Assembly: GCA_015058405.1 (NCBI GenBank)
Contig: SVCL01000083.1
Location: 1 to 41,664, forward strand
DNA length: 41,664 bases
Source: Clostridium sp.
GTDB taxonomy: Bacteria; Bacillota; Clostridia; Clostridiales; Clostridiaceae
Reading direction: 5' to 3'
Positions 15,703 to 24,306 of the stretch are shown here, in pieces (the first letter of the stretch is position 1; each line of letters begins with the position of its first letter). The notes under the pieces are model-generated. The model did no database searches. It was not told where the DNA came from and saw only the letters and a list, made by a program, of their open reading frames with translations. The position numbers and the translations under genes are program-made.

Positions 15703-17775
15703 CTAAAGTTTTTCTACATTAATTGGTGTAGTTTTATATGATGGTTCCTTTGAATATGAATCATATATAGATGCTGTTAATTTATTACATTCTATATAGT
15801 GTATTGGAGCATATAAATCTCCGTACATAACATTTTCAGTAAGTTTAACTATAAAATCAGCTGAATGACCATTTATAGAATGAACTCTTATAGAATCATT
15901 TTCATTTATATTCATTTCTTTCGCATGTTCTATATTCATATAAATATAAGCTTCTTTTGAACTAACATCATTTACAAATCTTATTTCTCTTGTACGAGTT
16001 TGAGTATGCCATTGACCTACTGTTCCTCTTCCTGTATTTAATGTATATGGGAACTCGTCAGTGTTCTTTAATGGATTTTCCATTACATCTTCAAATACAA
16101 ATTTAGCTTTTTTAGATGGAGTATAGTAAAGATTATCTTCAAATAAACGTCTTTCATCTTCTTTTAATTCTTCACCTTCTTTAAATGGCCATTGAATTCC
16201 TTTTGAGCCCTCTAAAGCATCATACTCAACACCTGTAATATCACAAGGCATATTTCTTGAACATTCTCTCATAAGGTTAAATACATCTTTTGGAGTTTGC
16301 CACTTATCTAAAAGTTCTCCCATTCCTAAAGCTTTACCTATACCTAAGAATACTTCAAAGTCATTTTTTTCATTTTCTTCTTTTTCTAATACTGGACGCA
16401 TTGCTGATAGACGTCTTTCTGTATTTATAAATGTTCCTTCCTTCTTTATACCTGGAACTACAGGTAAAAATACATCACATATTTCAGAACTATCTGTATC
16501 TTCATATAAATCTTGAACAACAAACATTTCTAGCTTTTCAACTGCGCTTCTAAATGTCTCATTGTTAGTCCATGAATGACGTGGATTAGTACATATTACC
16601 CATAAAGCTTTTACTTCGCCAGCTTCAATTCTTTCAACTATTTCGTTATATGGTCTTGTTGGCTTAGTTGCAAGTACTGATTCATCTACACCTAAAACTT
16701 CTGCTATTCTAGTTCTTCTAGCTTCATTATTGAAGTCTCCTCCACCATAAAGTCCTGCTGTATTACTAAATAAACGTGAACCCATTGCATCAGATTGACC
16801 TGTTAAAGAATTTGCTCCTGTACCTGGTCTACCCATATTTCCTGTCATTAAGGCTATATTTATTATTGCTTGAGCAGTTCTTACAGCTTCATAACCTTGG
16901 TTAACTCCCATTGTCCACCATAAAGAAACTCTCTCACCATTATGAATTAGTTCTACTAGTTCTAAGATAGATTCTTTAGTTAAACCAGTTGCTTTTTCAG
17001 CTCTTTCTAAAGTATATTTCTTAACAAATTCCTTGAATTCTTCAAAACCTTCTGTATATTTTTCTATATATTCATGATTTAAATAATCTTTTTCTATAAG
17101 AGTATTAGCTACTGCATATAATAATTCAAGGTCAGATTTTGTTTTTAATCCATACCAATAATCAGCTTGTTCTGCTGTTTCTGATTTTCTTGGATCTATT
17201 ACTATAAGCTTCTTATTCTTATTAGCTCTTATTCTTCCCCAGAATATTGGATGTGCTACTACTGGATTTGCTCCAATTAAAATAACTGTATCTGAAAGTT
17301 CTACATCCTTTAATGTATATGGTGGAGCATCAAATCCAAAACTTTGCTTATGAGCTACTACTGATGTTGACATACAAAGTCTTGTATTCCCATCTAAATC
17401 AGCCTTTAAATAATTTCTCATTACATGCCCTAATAATGCAACTTCTTCAATTGGTAATTGACCTGTACTTATACCAGCTATAGCTTCACTTCCATACTTA
17501 TCTTCAATTTCTAAAAGCTTATCAGCTACATACTTATATGTTTCTTCCCATTCGATAGTTTTAAATGAACCATCTTTTTGTCTTATCTTTGGTAAAGCAG
17601 AACCTTTAAAAATTGTTCTTTGTTTGTCTAATGAAAGACCCTTTATACAAGAAAATCCATCATTAACTGGATATCCTTTAGTAGGAAGAACCTTTACTAT
17701 TTTTTCCTCTTCAACATAAAAATCCAAGTTGCAATCTAAAGCACAATAATTACATACTGATTGAATCTTTCTCAT
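15703..17775 (-). CDS. cytoplasmic nitrate reductase catalytic subunit (NarB/NapA type)
   Basis: Molybdopterin oxidoreductase of 690 residues. The N-terminal 4Fe-4S site is Cys8-x2-Cys11-x3-Cys15-x27-Cys43. The molybdenum region TRLCMSTSVVAHKQSFG has Cys at 134, the ligand of NapA/NarB/NasA nitrate reductases; formate dehydrogenases have Sec or Cys followed by His there. Further MGD-binding signs are ILIGANPVVAHP, MTGNMGRPGTGAN and VQDLYEDTD. The last ~110 residues form the molydop-binding domain (NTGRGTVGQWHTQT). There is no Tat signal, so the enzyme is cytoplasmic, as in the clostridial nitrate reductases. It heads a five-gene operon ending in mobA. AGAGAGG precedes the ATG. Confidence 0.88.
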   Translation of the reverse strand: MRKIQSVCNYCALDCNLDFYVEEEKIVKVLPTKGYPVNDGFSCIKGLSLDKQRTIFKGSALPKIRQKDGSFKTIEWEETYKYVADKLLEIEDKYGSEAIAGISTGQLPIEEVALLGHVMRNYLKADLDGNTRLCMSTSVVAHKQSFGFDAPPYTLKDVELSDTVILIGANPVVAHPIFWGRIRANKNKKLIVIDPRKSETAEQADYWYGLKTKSDLELLYAVANTLIEKDYLNHEYIEKYTEGFEEFKEFVKKYTLERAEKATGLTKESILELVELIHNGERVSLWWTMGVNQGYEAVRTAQAIINIALMTGNMGRPGTGANSLTGQSDAMGSRLFSNTAGLYGGGDFNNEARRTRIAEVLGVDESVLATKPTRPYNEIVERIEAGEVKALWVICTNPRHSWTNNETFRSAVEKLEMFVVQDLYEDTDSSEICDVFLPVVPGIKKEGTFINTERRLSAMRPVLEKEENEKNDFEVFLGIGKALGMGELLDKWQTPKDVFNLMRECSRNMPCDITGVEYDALEGSKGIQWPFKEGEELKEDERRLFEDNLYYTPSKKAKFVFEDVMENPLKNTDEFPYTLNTGRGTVGQWHTQTRTREIRFVNDVSSKEAYIYMNIEHAKEMNINENDSIRVHSINGHSADFIVKLTENVMYGDLYAPIHYIECNKLTASIYDSYSKEPSYKTTPINVEKL

Positions 17776-17810
17776 TTGTATCCCTCTCTTCTTTCTATTA
17801 ATACTTAGTT

Positions 17811-17839
17811 TGTATATAAATAAATTGTGACTGTATCAA
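17811..17839 (-). promoter_or_regulatory. candidate promoter of the nitrate reductase operon
   Basis: Minus strand: TTGATA (17834-17839), 17-nt spacer, TATACA (17811-17816), about 35 nt before the start codon. The -35 box is the end of the palindromic repeat next to it. Confidence 0.5.
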
Positions 17840-17913
17840 AATACTTAAAACAATGATGTTATATTTTTTGATATCATAACATCTTTAGTGTTTAAGTACT
17901 CCTTTTAATACAG
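17831..17913 (-). repeat. CTGTATCAAAA palindrome, copy B (terminator of asrABC)
   Basis: An 83-nt hairpin from CTGTATCAAAATAC to TTTTAATACAG, with the same core as copy A (TTAAAACAATGATGTTATA). It begins 14 nt after the asrC stop. It should end the sulfite reductase transcript, and its distal end doubles as a possible -35 for the nitrate reductase operon. Confidence 0.75.
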
Positions 17914-17927
17914 CCCCAAAAATATTT

Positions 17928-18896
17928 TTATCTAGTAAAATGTATTCCACTCCAGTAAACACAATCTTTCATCTTAGCTTTTTCGCCTAATTCAACACCC
18001 TTTAAAGCCCACTTTTTATACTCTTCAAATCCAACTCTGTCTATTATATAACCTATATGTTCCTTTCTTGCTGGAGCATTAGGATCTATATACTTTTCAA
18101 CAAAATCATAAGTATTTAAAATAATTTTCTTAATACTTTCTTCATCAGCCCAGATTAAGAAATCCTCACCTAGTCTTGGATTTTTCTTTCCTGTTCTTCC
18201 CATTATAGTTAGCTTGTAATACTTTTCTTTACTTCTAGTTAAAGCTCTTGTTGGACATTTAGTAACACAAACACCACAACCTATACATTTTTCTGTATCT
18301 CTAATTACTCTATAATTTTGAGCTGATAATGCACCTACTGATAAACTCTTGCAAGCTTTTACACAAGCTCCACAACTTACACAACGATCCATATCATATT
18401 GTGGTTCTGTCATACCTATTATTCCAAAGTCATGCATTCTTGCTTTTGCACAGTCATTTGAACATCCAGTTAAAGCAATTTTAAAATGTAAATCATTTGG
18501 GAAAACTGCCTTTTCTATTCTTTTAGCAAAAGCTGCAGTATTATAATTTGCAAATGGACAAACATTATTTCCTATACAAGCAGATATATTTCTAGTTCCA
18601 GATGCTGTATAACCATGTTCTGTATCTACTAAGTTTATTTCTAAACCTTCTATAATTGGCTTTAATCTAGCAGTAACAGCATCCATATCTTCATACTTTA
18701 TACCTTCTATTTCAAAACCTTGTCTTGTTGTTAAATGTACAAGTCCATTTCCATATTCTTCAGCTATAGCTTGAACCATTCCTAATATTTCAGCATTTAA
18801 TAATCCACCTGGTACTCTTATTCTTGCAGCACCAATTCCTCTTACCTTTGAAACTCTAAAAGCATTCTTTTTAAGTTTTTTAGTATTAATATCCAT
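17928..18896 (-). CDS. asrC: anaerobic sulfite reductase subunit C (siroheme)
   Basis: Catalytic subunit that reduces sulfite to sulfide with siroheme. The siroheme/4Fe-4S ligands are Cys107-x5-Cys113 and Cys145-x3-Cys149 (in ALTGCSNDCAKARMHD). Between residues 172 and 214 are two ferredoxin motifs, CVSCGACVKAC and CIGCGVCVTKC, the AsrC hallmark. The family half-domain TTRQGFEIEGI and SGTRNISACIGN are intact. Length 322 is normal. GGAGG stands 10 nt before the ATG. It is third in asrABC, 17 nt after asrB, and ends at a long hairpin. Confidence 0.96.
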   Translation of the reverse strand: MDINTKKLKKNAFRVSKVRGIGAARIRVPGGLLNAEILGMVQAIAEEYGNGLVHLTTRQGFEIEGIKYEDMDAVTARLKPIIEGLEINLVDTEHGYTASGTRNISACIGNNVCPFANYNTAAFAKRIEKAVFPNDLHFKIALTGCSNDCAKARMHDFGIIGMTEPQYDMDRCVSCGACVKACKSLSVGALSAQNYRVIRDTEKCIGCGVCVTKCPTRALTRSKEKYYKLTIMGRTGKKNPRLGEDFLIWADEESIKKIILNTYDFVEKYIDPNAPARKEHIGYIIDRVGFEEYKKWALKGVELGEKAKMKDCVYWSGIHFTR

Positions 18897-18913
18897 GTTT
18901 CTCTGCCTCCAAA

Positions 18914-19705
18914 CTAATCTACTAAATTTTTTCCCTTAGTATAGTTAAATACTGGTCCGTCTAAACAAACATAAGTATCATCTATCTTACAGTGTCCACA
19001 TTTTCCTAAACCACAACACATTTTTCTCTCTTGCGAAATCCAAATGTTCTCTTCCTTAACGCCTCTCTTTAGAATTTCTAGTACTGTAAACTTCATCATC
19101 ATTGGTGGTCCAACTACTATAAATGCTGTATTATCTATATCTTCTATTTTTAAATCTGGAATGAATGTTGTAACTAATCCAACATTTCCTTCATACCCAT
19201 CTTCAGCTTTATCTACAGTTAAAGTAAGATTTAATTTATCTTTCCATTCTTTTAAATCATCTTTAAACAAAATGTCTTCTGGAGATTTAAATCCACAAAT
19301 TAAGTTAAAAGATTTAACTTCATCTTGATTTTTGGTAAAATATTCTACTACACCTCTTACTGGAGATAACCCTGTTCCTCCAGCTATTATAGTTAGTTCT
19401 TTACCTTTATAGTCATTAACATCAAACCCATTTCCATAAGGTCCTCTTAAAAATAGCTTGTCTCCAACGTAATTAGTAAATACTTCGTTAGTAACTTTAC
19501 CAACTCTACGAATTGTTAAATCTACAGTTCCTTCTCCTATACCACTAACCGATATTGGAGCTTCCCCAAACTTTGGTATTGATACTTCAAAAAATTGACC
19601 TGGCTTTACATCACCTTCATAAGTCATTCTGAAAGTATATTCAATATCTGTATGCTTAATAACTTCTTTTATTTCTGATAAAAATGGCACATATTCATTT
19701 ATCAT
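18914..19705 (-). CDS. asrB: anaerobic sulfite reductase subunit B (FAD/NAD)
   Basis: Diaphorase subunit that takes electrons from NADH. A ferredoxin-NADP reductase-like fold is visible: FAD region FLRGPYGNGFD (about 84-94), NAD region IIAGGTGLSPVRGVVEYF (about 106-123), and the C-terminal 2Fe-2S cluster CCGLGKCGHCKIDDTYVC (about 231-248), as in PyrK and AsrB. Length 263. The ATG directly follows the asrA stop codon, with its ribosome site (GAGGTGG) inside the end of asrA, so translation is coupled. Confidence 0.95.
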   Translation of the reverse strand: MINEYVPFLSEIKEVIKHTDIEYTFRMTYEGDVKPGQFFEVSIPKFGEAPISVSGIGEGTVDLTIRRVGKVTNEVFTNYVGDKLFLRGPYGNGFDVNDYKGKELTIIAGGTGLSPVRGVVEYFTKNQDEVKSFNLICGFKSPEDILFKDDLKEWKDKLNLTLTVDKAEDGYEGNVGLVTTFIPDLKIEDIDNTAFIVVGPPMMMKFTVLEILKRGVKEENIWISQERKMCCGLGKCGHCKIDDTYVCLDGPVFNYTKGKNLVD

Positions 19706-20713
19706 TTATTCCACCTCTTTTACTGCATCTTCAAGCTTATTTATACAATTTGAGAATGATATGTATTCTGGACATATATCATCGCAACGTCCACATCCTA
19801 CACACATGTGATAACCAAAACGTTTCTTAAAGTCATAAACTTTATGCATAACTTTAAATCTCATCCTCTCACCTTGAGGTTTTCTAAATGAATGTCCTCC
19901 TGCCATATCTGTATAACCATTAACTTGGCATGAAGCCCAAATTCTTCTACGTTCTCCTACTTTTCCATTATCTCTATAGAAAATGTCTTGCATTGTGAAG
20001 CAAGTACAAGTTGGACAAGCAAAATTACAACGTCCACATCCTATACAACGTTCAGAGTATTCATCCCACATTTTTGATTTAAATACTTTTGTAGATAAGT
20101 TATCTGGAATATTAACTTTAACCTTATTTTCAGTAACAAACTCTGGTGTAACTTCTTCAGTTGCAAATTGTTTTTCTTTTATAAGATTTTCAAGTTCATC
20201 CCACTTACAATCAATTCTTGCATAATCTTCATCCACATTAATATAAGCATCATATTCGTTTGTTGTATTACTATTCATGTCAACACAGAAACAATTATCA
20301 AAGGATTTATTACATCCCATAAGAACAAGTTTTACGTTTTCTCTTAATCTTTTATAATAAAAATCTTCTGGTCCATTATTTAAATAAATTTGATCCATAC
20401 GTTTTAAAGCATGTATATCACAGCTTCTTAAAAAGATAATAGCTCCTTTTTTTGGTGCGCTTGGAACTGTAACCTCATCTTCTGTAAAGTAAAATAAGGT
20501 TTGAGTAATAGGAGTTATTATTTCTTTGAATGAATATTCTGATTTTTTATCAAAAACTATTTCATCCACTGTTGATATTTCTCCATATCTAATAACATCA
20601 ACATCTGAAAATGTTCCTTCCCCTTCAAATACTTTCGGAGCATAAATAACATACTTTTCCGAAAACTTTTCGAAAATTTCATTTAAACTCTCTTTAATTA
20701 TCTTATATCCCAC
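19706..20713 (-). CDS. asrA: anaerobic sulfite reductase subunit A (ferredoxin-like)
   Basis: Electron-transfer subunit that passes electrons from AsrB to AsrC. Two 4Fe-4S motifs lie in the C-terminal third: CIGCGRCNFACPTC (near 224-237) and CVGCGRCDDICPEY (near 306-319). FLRSCDIHALKRMDQIYL near residues 92-110 is typical of AsrA/HydB-like proteins. Length 335. The start codon is GTG, with AAGGAG 9 nt upstream and no better ATG. It leads the asr operon, and the regulator gene of the Crp/Fnr family lies immediately upstream in the same direction. Confidence 0.95.
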   Translation of the reverse strand: MGYKIIKESLNEIFEKFSEKYVIYAPKVFEGEGTFSDVDVIRYGEISTVDEIVFDKKSEYSFKEIITPITQTLFYFTEDEVTVPSAPKKGAIIFLRSCDIHALKRMDQIYLNNGPEDFYYKRLRENVKLVLMGCNKSFDNCFCVDMNSNTTNEYDAYINVDEDYARIDCKWDELENLIKEKQFATEEVTPEFVTENKVKVNIPDNLSTKVFKSKMWDEYSERCIGCGRCNFACPTCTCFTMQDIFYRDNGKVGERRRIWASCQVNGYTDMAGGHSFRKPQGERMRFKVMHKVYDFKKRFGYHMCVGCGRCDDICPEYISFSNCINKLEDAVKEVE

Positions 20714-20777
20714 TATCTTCGCACTCCTTACATAGTTAGTTTCTCATTTAATAATATTAATTTAGTAATTGATATTA

Positions 20778-20794
20778 TTTTTCAATTGTTAAAA
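20778..20794. promoter_or_regulatory. possible operator in the asr promoter region
   Basis: TTTTTCAATTGTTAAAA is a near-palindrome centred on CAATTG, about 70 nt upstream of asrA. A Crp/Fnr-family protein encoded next door could bind a site of this kind. AT-rich DNA gives such matches easily. Confidence 0.25.
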
Positions 20795-20867
20795 CTTTCA
20801 CTTTCAACTTTATATTTTTTCCTAAAATCTTTAACACACAACACTATTATAGAGGAATAAAAAAATA

Positions 20868-20893
20868 AACACCGTGATATTTATCACGATGTT
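20868..20893 (-). terminator. terminator of the Crp/Fnr gene
   Basis: Minus strand: AACATCGTGAT, 4-nt loop, ATCACGGTGTT, then TATTTTTTTATT. The 11-bp stem (one G-U pair) includes the last codons and stop of the regulator gene. Confidence 0.85.
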
Positions 20894-21573
20894 TTAAAAA
20901 ATAATGCAATTTTATCAATATCATATACAATTATTTTTTTATTTTTATATTTTATTAATTTTTTTTCTTGAAGTAACTTTAATGCTCTTGATACAGTTTC
21001 TCTTTGACTTCCTAATAAATCTGCCATATAAGTTATGGTAAGAGCCATATTAACAACTACTCCCTCTTTACTCTCTACTCCATAATCTTTTGCTAATTTA
21101 TAAATTTTAGCTGCTAATCTCTTTTCTAACTTTATAGAGGAAGGCGTATTTTTTAGTTGTCTATATAATCTTCTAGTTTTAGCAGAAAGAGAAATAATTA
21201 TATTTTTACATAACTCAAAGTCATCATTCATTATATCTAAAAGTTTTTCTCTTCCTATACATAAAATATACGAGTCCTCAAAAGCACTGCAATTTATAGA
21301 TGCAGGTAACTCTTGAAGTATAACATCATTTATTACTTTTCCCTTACCAAAGATAAATATCACTTTTTTCTGTCCCGATTCATCTATCTTGTATAATGAT
21401 ACCAATCCACAAATTACAATATAAACAACATTAACCTCTTCCTTATCAGCAAAAAGCATTTCTCCTGCTTTATATTTTTTAACTTCACTTACCTTAGCAA
21501 TTCTCTCTATAGTTTTATCATGTATATGTTGAAATACTTCTAATTCCTTTAATTTATTCTCTATATCATTCAT
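20884..21573 (-). CDS. Crp/Fnr family transcriptional regulator
   Basis: A 229-residue regulator. The N-terminal cyclic-nucleotide-binding-like beta-barrel (about 15-125) includes FADKEEVNVVYIVICGLVSLYK and FGKGKVINDVIL. A long dimer helix follows, and the C-terminal winged HTH has ITYMADLLGSQRETVSRALKLLQ near 180-202, whose recognition helix QRETVSRAL is typical. It lacks the clustered N-terminal Cys of FNR, so it is unlikely to hold an oxygen-sensing Fe-S cluster in the usual way. Its place between asrABC and modABC suggests it controls sulfite or nitrate respiration. Its own promoter is at 21614-21642, and a terminator separates it from asr. Confidence 0.85.
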   Translation of the reverse strand: MNDIENKLKELEVFQHIHDKTIERIAKVSEVKKYKAGEMLFADKEEVNVVYIVICGLVSLYKIDESGQKKVIFIFGKGKVINDVILQELPASINCSAFEDSYILCIGREKLLDIMNDDFELCKNIIISLSAKTRRLYRQLKNTPSSIKLEKRLAAKIYKLAKDYGVESKEGVVVNMALTITYMADLLGSQRETVSRALKLLQEKKLIKYKNKKIIVYDIDKIALFFKTS

Positions 21574-21613
21574 TGATAAGACTCCATTCCTTTGTCAAAT
21601 CTTTTATTAAAAG

Positions 21614-21642
21614 ATATTATCATATCGTTATAGTTTTAACAA
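21614..21642 (-). promoter_or_regulatory. promoter of the Crp/Fnr gene
   Basis: Minus strand: TTGTTA (21637-21642), 17-nt spacer, TAATAT (21614-21619), about 40 nt before the ATG. The spacer contains TATAACGATAT, which resembles half of a ModE operator. Confidence 0.55.
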
Positions 21643-21661
21643 CTTTTTATTTATAATTTTA

Positions 21662-21690
21662 TTGATGAATCTTAAAATGAGTGTTAGCAT
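21662..21690 (+). promoter_or_regulatory. candidate promoter of modABC
   Basis: TTGATG (21662-21667), 17-nt spacer, TAGCAT (21685-21690), about 50 nt before modA. A TATAAT at 21704-21709 is an alternative -10, but without a spaced -35. Confidence 0.4.
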
Positions 21691-21742
21691 ATTTATTATA
21701 TTTTATAATATCATTATATATTAAATTGAAAGGAAGAGAATT

Positions 21743-22510
21743 ATGAAAAACATACTAAAACTTATATTAATAAGTATTTTTTCAACATTAATATTTATAG
21801 GCTGCTCATTAACAAATAATAAAGAATCTAATACAGAATTAACTATTTCTGTAGCTGCTAGCCTTAAAGAATCTATGCTAGAAATTAAAGATTTATTTGA
21901 AAAAGATAATCCTAATATTTCTTTAAACTTAAACTTTGGTTCATCAGGATCACTTATGCAGCAAATTGAACAAGGTGCACCATGTAACCTTTTTATTTCA
22001 GCTGGTCAATCACAAATGGATTCATTAGAAAAAAAAGGTTTCCTACAAGATAATACTAGAAAAAATCTATTAAAAAATTCTTTAGTATTAATAAGTTCTT
22101 CTGATATCACTAATATTAACGACTTATGTGACAATAAAATTAGACATATAGCTATAGGCGAACCTTCAAGCGTTCCTGCTGGTAAATACGCAGATGAAGT
22201 TCTTGCTAACTTAAATTTAAAAAATACCTTATCAAATAAATTAGTATTTGCTAAAGACGTAAAAGAAGTTTTATCTTGGGTTTCTACTGGTAATGCTGAA
22301 GCTGGGTTTGTATATAAAAGTGATACTGTAAATACAAATTCTATAAAAATTATTGAAGAAATAGCTGATGATTTACATTCTCCAATAAGTTATCCAATAG
22401 CTATAATTAAAAATAATTCAAACAATGAAGATACATTAAAGTTTTACAATTATCTTAATAGTGAAGAATCCAAAAATATCTTCAACAAAAATGGCTATGA
22501 AATATTATAA
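21743..22510 (+). CDS. modA: molybdate ABC transporter substrate-binding lipoprotein
   Basis: Extracellular molybdate (possibly tungstate) binding protein anchored by lipid. The signal ends in the lipobox LIFIGC (Cys21). The mature protein starts with ELTISVAASLKESMLEI, where the Ser of AASL and GSSGSLMQQIEQGAPCNLFISAG help bind the oxyanion. IAIGEPSSVPAGKYADEVL and GNAEAGFVYKSD are typical of ModA. Length 255. GAAAGGAAGAG lies 6-7 nt before the ATG. It is first of three genes (24 nt to modB) and supplies Mo for the neighbouring Moco pathway. Confidence 0.95.
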   Translation: MKNILKLILISIFSTLIFIGCSLTNNKESNTELTISVAASLKESMLEIKDLFEKDNPNISLNLNFGSSGSLMQQIEQGAPCNLFISAGQSQMDSLEKKGFLQDNTRKNLLKNSLVLISSSDITNINDLCDNKIRHIAIGEPSSVPAGKYADEVLANLNLKNTLSNKLVFAKDVKEVLSWVSTGNAEAGFVYKSDTVNTNSIKIIEEIADDLHSPISYPIAIIKNNSNNEDTLKFYNYLNSEESKNIFNKNGYEIL

Positions 22511-22533
22511 TTACAAGCGAAAGGAAACTATTA

Positions 22534-23211
22534 ATGAATATGAATATTTCTCCTCTAGTACTTTCAATTAAAGCCTCATTTATAGCAACATGTATAACAT
22601 CAATTTTAGGTATTATACTAGCTTATTTAATGATTAACTTTAAAGGAAAATACAAGGGCTTATTAGACGGATTATTAACATTACCCTTAATATTACCACC
22701 AACTGTAGTAGGATTTTTTCTACTTCTTATCTTTGGAAAAAATGGCCCAATAGGAAAGCTACTTTTACTTTTTGATAAGTCAATAATATTTTCTTTTAGC
22801 GCCACTGTAATTGCTGCTATAGTAGTGTCTTTTCCAATGATGTATAGAACTACAAGATCAGCTTTTGAACAAATAGATACTAATATAATTTCCGCAGCTA
22901 GAACTTTAGGATTTAGTGAACTTAAGATTTTTTACAAAATAGCTATTCCTCTAGCAATGCCAGGAATAATAGCAGGTATTACCCTTTCTTTTTCTAGGGC
23001 TATGGGAGAGTTTGGAGCTACCTTAATGTTAGCTGGTAATATACCAAACAAAACACAAACCATTCCTCTTGCAATATTTTTTGCTGTAGAAGGTGGGGAT
23101 ATGAAAACTGCTGCAATATGGGTTATAACTATAATTTTAATATCTTTTATTTCAATTTTTATTTTAAACTATTGGTCTGAAAGACAATTAAGAATAATGG
23201 GAAGGAAATAA
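22534..23211 (+). CDS. modB: molybdate ABC transporter permease
   Basis: Membrane subunit of the molybdate importer. It has 225 residues with five or six membrane segments, and the cytoplasmic coupling motif EQIDTNIISAARTLGFSE (about 109-126) followed by AMPGIIAGITLSFSRAMGEFGATLMLAG, which is characteristic of ModB. It lies between modA and modC with short gaps. GAAAGGAAAC is upstream of the ATG. Confidence 0.95.
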   Translation: MNMNISPLVLSIKASFIATCITSILGIILAYLMINFKGKYKGLLDGLLTLPLILPPTVVGFFLLLIFGKNGPIGKLLLLFDKSIIFSFSATVIAAIVVSFPMMYRTTRSAFEQIDTNIISAARTLGFSELKIFYKIAIPLAMPGIIAGITLSFSRAMGEFGATLMLAGNIPNKTQTIPLAIFFAVEGGDMKTAAIWVITIILISFISIFILNYWSERQLRIMGRK

Positions 23212-23217
23212 GTCATT

Positions 23218-24249
23218 ATGAACCTAGATTTAAATATAGAAAAAAACTTATCCACCTTTAATTTAAAAGTTAAATTAAATAAATCAAAAGGAATTTTAGG
23301 TATCTTAGGAGCTTCTGGTTCTGGAAAAAGTTTAACATTAAAAACTATTGCAGGACTTGAATCCCCTACCAGAGGACATATAATTTTAAATAATAAAATA
23401 CTTTTTGATTCAGAGAAAAAAATTAATTTAAGTCCTCAACAAAGAAAAATAGGATATGTATTTCAAAATTACGCTCTATTTCCTCATATGAACGTCATGG
23501 AAAATATAGGGGCTGGTCTTTTTGATTTAGATAAAAATAAGAAAATGGAATTAATAAATTATTATATAGAAAAATTTAAATTATACGGTTTAGAAAATCA
23601 CTATCCAAGACAACTATCTGGAGGTCAGCAGCAAAGAGTAGCACTTGCTAGAGCTTTAATCACAAATCCAGATATACTTTTATTAGATGAACCATTTTCT
23701 GCTTTAGATATGCATTTAAAAAGTTCCATAGAAAAAGATTTAATCTCTATATTAAAAGATTATCAAGGTATAACCTTATATGTCACCCATGACATATCAG
23801 AAGCCTATAGGATTTGTGATGAAATTATCGTATTTAATAAAGGTACAGCTTTAAATAAAAAAGATAAAAATGAGCTTTTTTCAAGTCCCGAAAACCTTGC
23901 TGAAGCTACCCTAATAGGATGTAAGAATATATCAAAAGCCCAAAAAATAGGCTCAAATACTATATACGCCGAAGATTGGAATACGAAAATTAAATTCAAC
24001 AAAACATTACCTGAACATATAAATTATATATGCATCCATTCTCATGATGTAAATATTGATTATTCCAATTCCGAAGATTCCCTATCCCTTAAAGTTTCAA
24101 ACATCATAGAGAATCCTTTTAGTTATAAAGTCATTTTGAACACTACTACCTCTTCAATCGAATTTGATATTACAAAAAATAAGCTTAACTTTTCTATAGG
24201 AGACAATATAAAAATAATTTTAAATAAAGATAAAATATTTTACTTTTAA
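23218..24249 (+). CDS. modC: molybdate ABC transporter ATP-binding protein
   Basis: ATPase of the molybdate importer, 343 residues. Motifs in order: Walker A GASGSGKS (about 30-37), Q-loop VFQNYALFPHM (about 81-91), signature LSGGQQQRVALARAL (about 131-145), Walker B DILLLDEPFSALD (about 151-163) and the switch His in YVTHDISEA. The last ~60 residues form a TOBE-like domain (SLKVSNIIENPFSYKV) that in ModC can sense oxyanion. It starts 6 nt after modB. There is no strong terminator; a weak hairpin follows. Confidence 0.93.
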   Translation: MNLDLNIEKNLSTFNLKVKLNKSKGILGILGASGSGKSLTLKTIAGLESPTRGHIILNNKILFDSEKKINLSPQQRKIGYVFQNYALFPHMNVMENIGAGLFDLDKNKKMELINYYIEKFKLYGLENHYPRQLSGGQQQRVALARALITNPDILLLDEPFSALDMHLKSSIEKDLISILKDYQGITLYVTHDISEAYRICDEIIVFNKGTALNKKDKNELFSSPENLAEATLIGCKNISKAQKIGSNTIYAEDWNTKIKFNKTLPEHINYICIHSHDVNIDYSNSEDSLSLKVSNIIENPFSYKVILNTTTSSIEFDITKNKLNFSIGDNIKIILNKDKIFYF

Positions 24250-24257
24250 ATAATTTA

Positions 24258-24284
24258 AGGGAGACAGATTAAAATCTCCTCCCT
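24258..24284. terminator. weak hairpin between modC and the convergent chemoreceptor-like gene
   Basis: AGGGAG (24258-24263) pairs with CTCCCT (24279-24284). The flanks are AT-rich, but a clear T-tract is lacking on either strand. Confidence 0.35.
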
Positions 24285-24306
24285 AAAAACATAATATAGT
24301 TTAAAA

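Noticed and set aside
15703..17775. Formate dehydrogenase for the molybdopterin enzyme
   Set aside because: The Mo-ligand segment is RLCMSTSV, as in NapA/NarB, without the His that follows Sec/Cys in formate dehydrogenases, and the operon lacks formate-related partners.
20884..21573. Classical oxygen-sensing FNR
   Set aside because: No N-terminal cysteine cluster; only scattered Cys are present.
21614..21642. ModE operator between the regulator and modA
   Set aside because: Only one half-site-like TATAACGATAT is visible; the symmetrical second half is missing and no ModE gene is seen.
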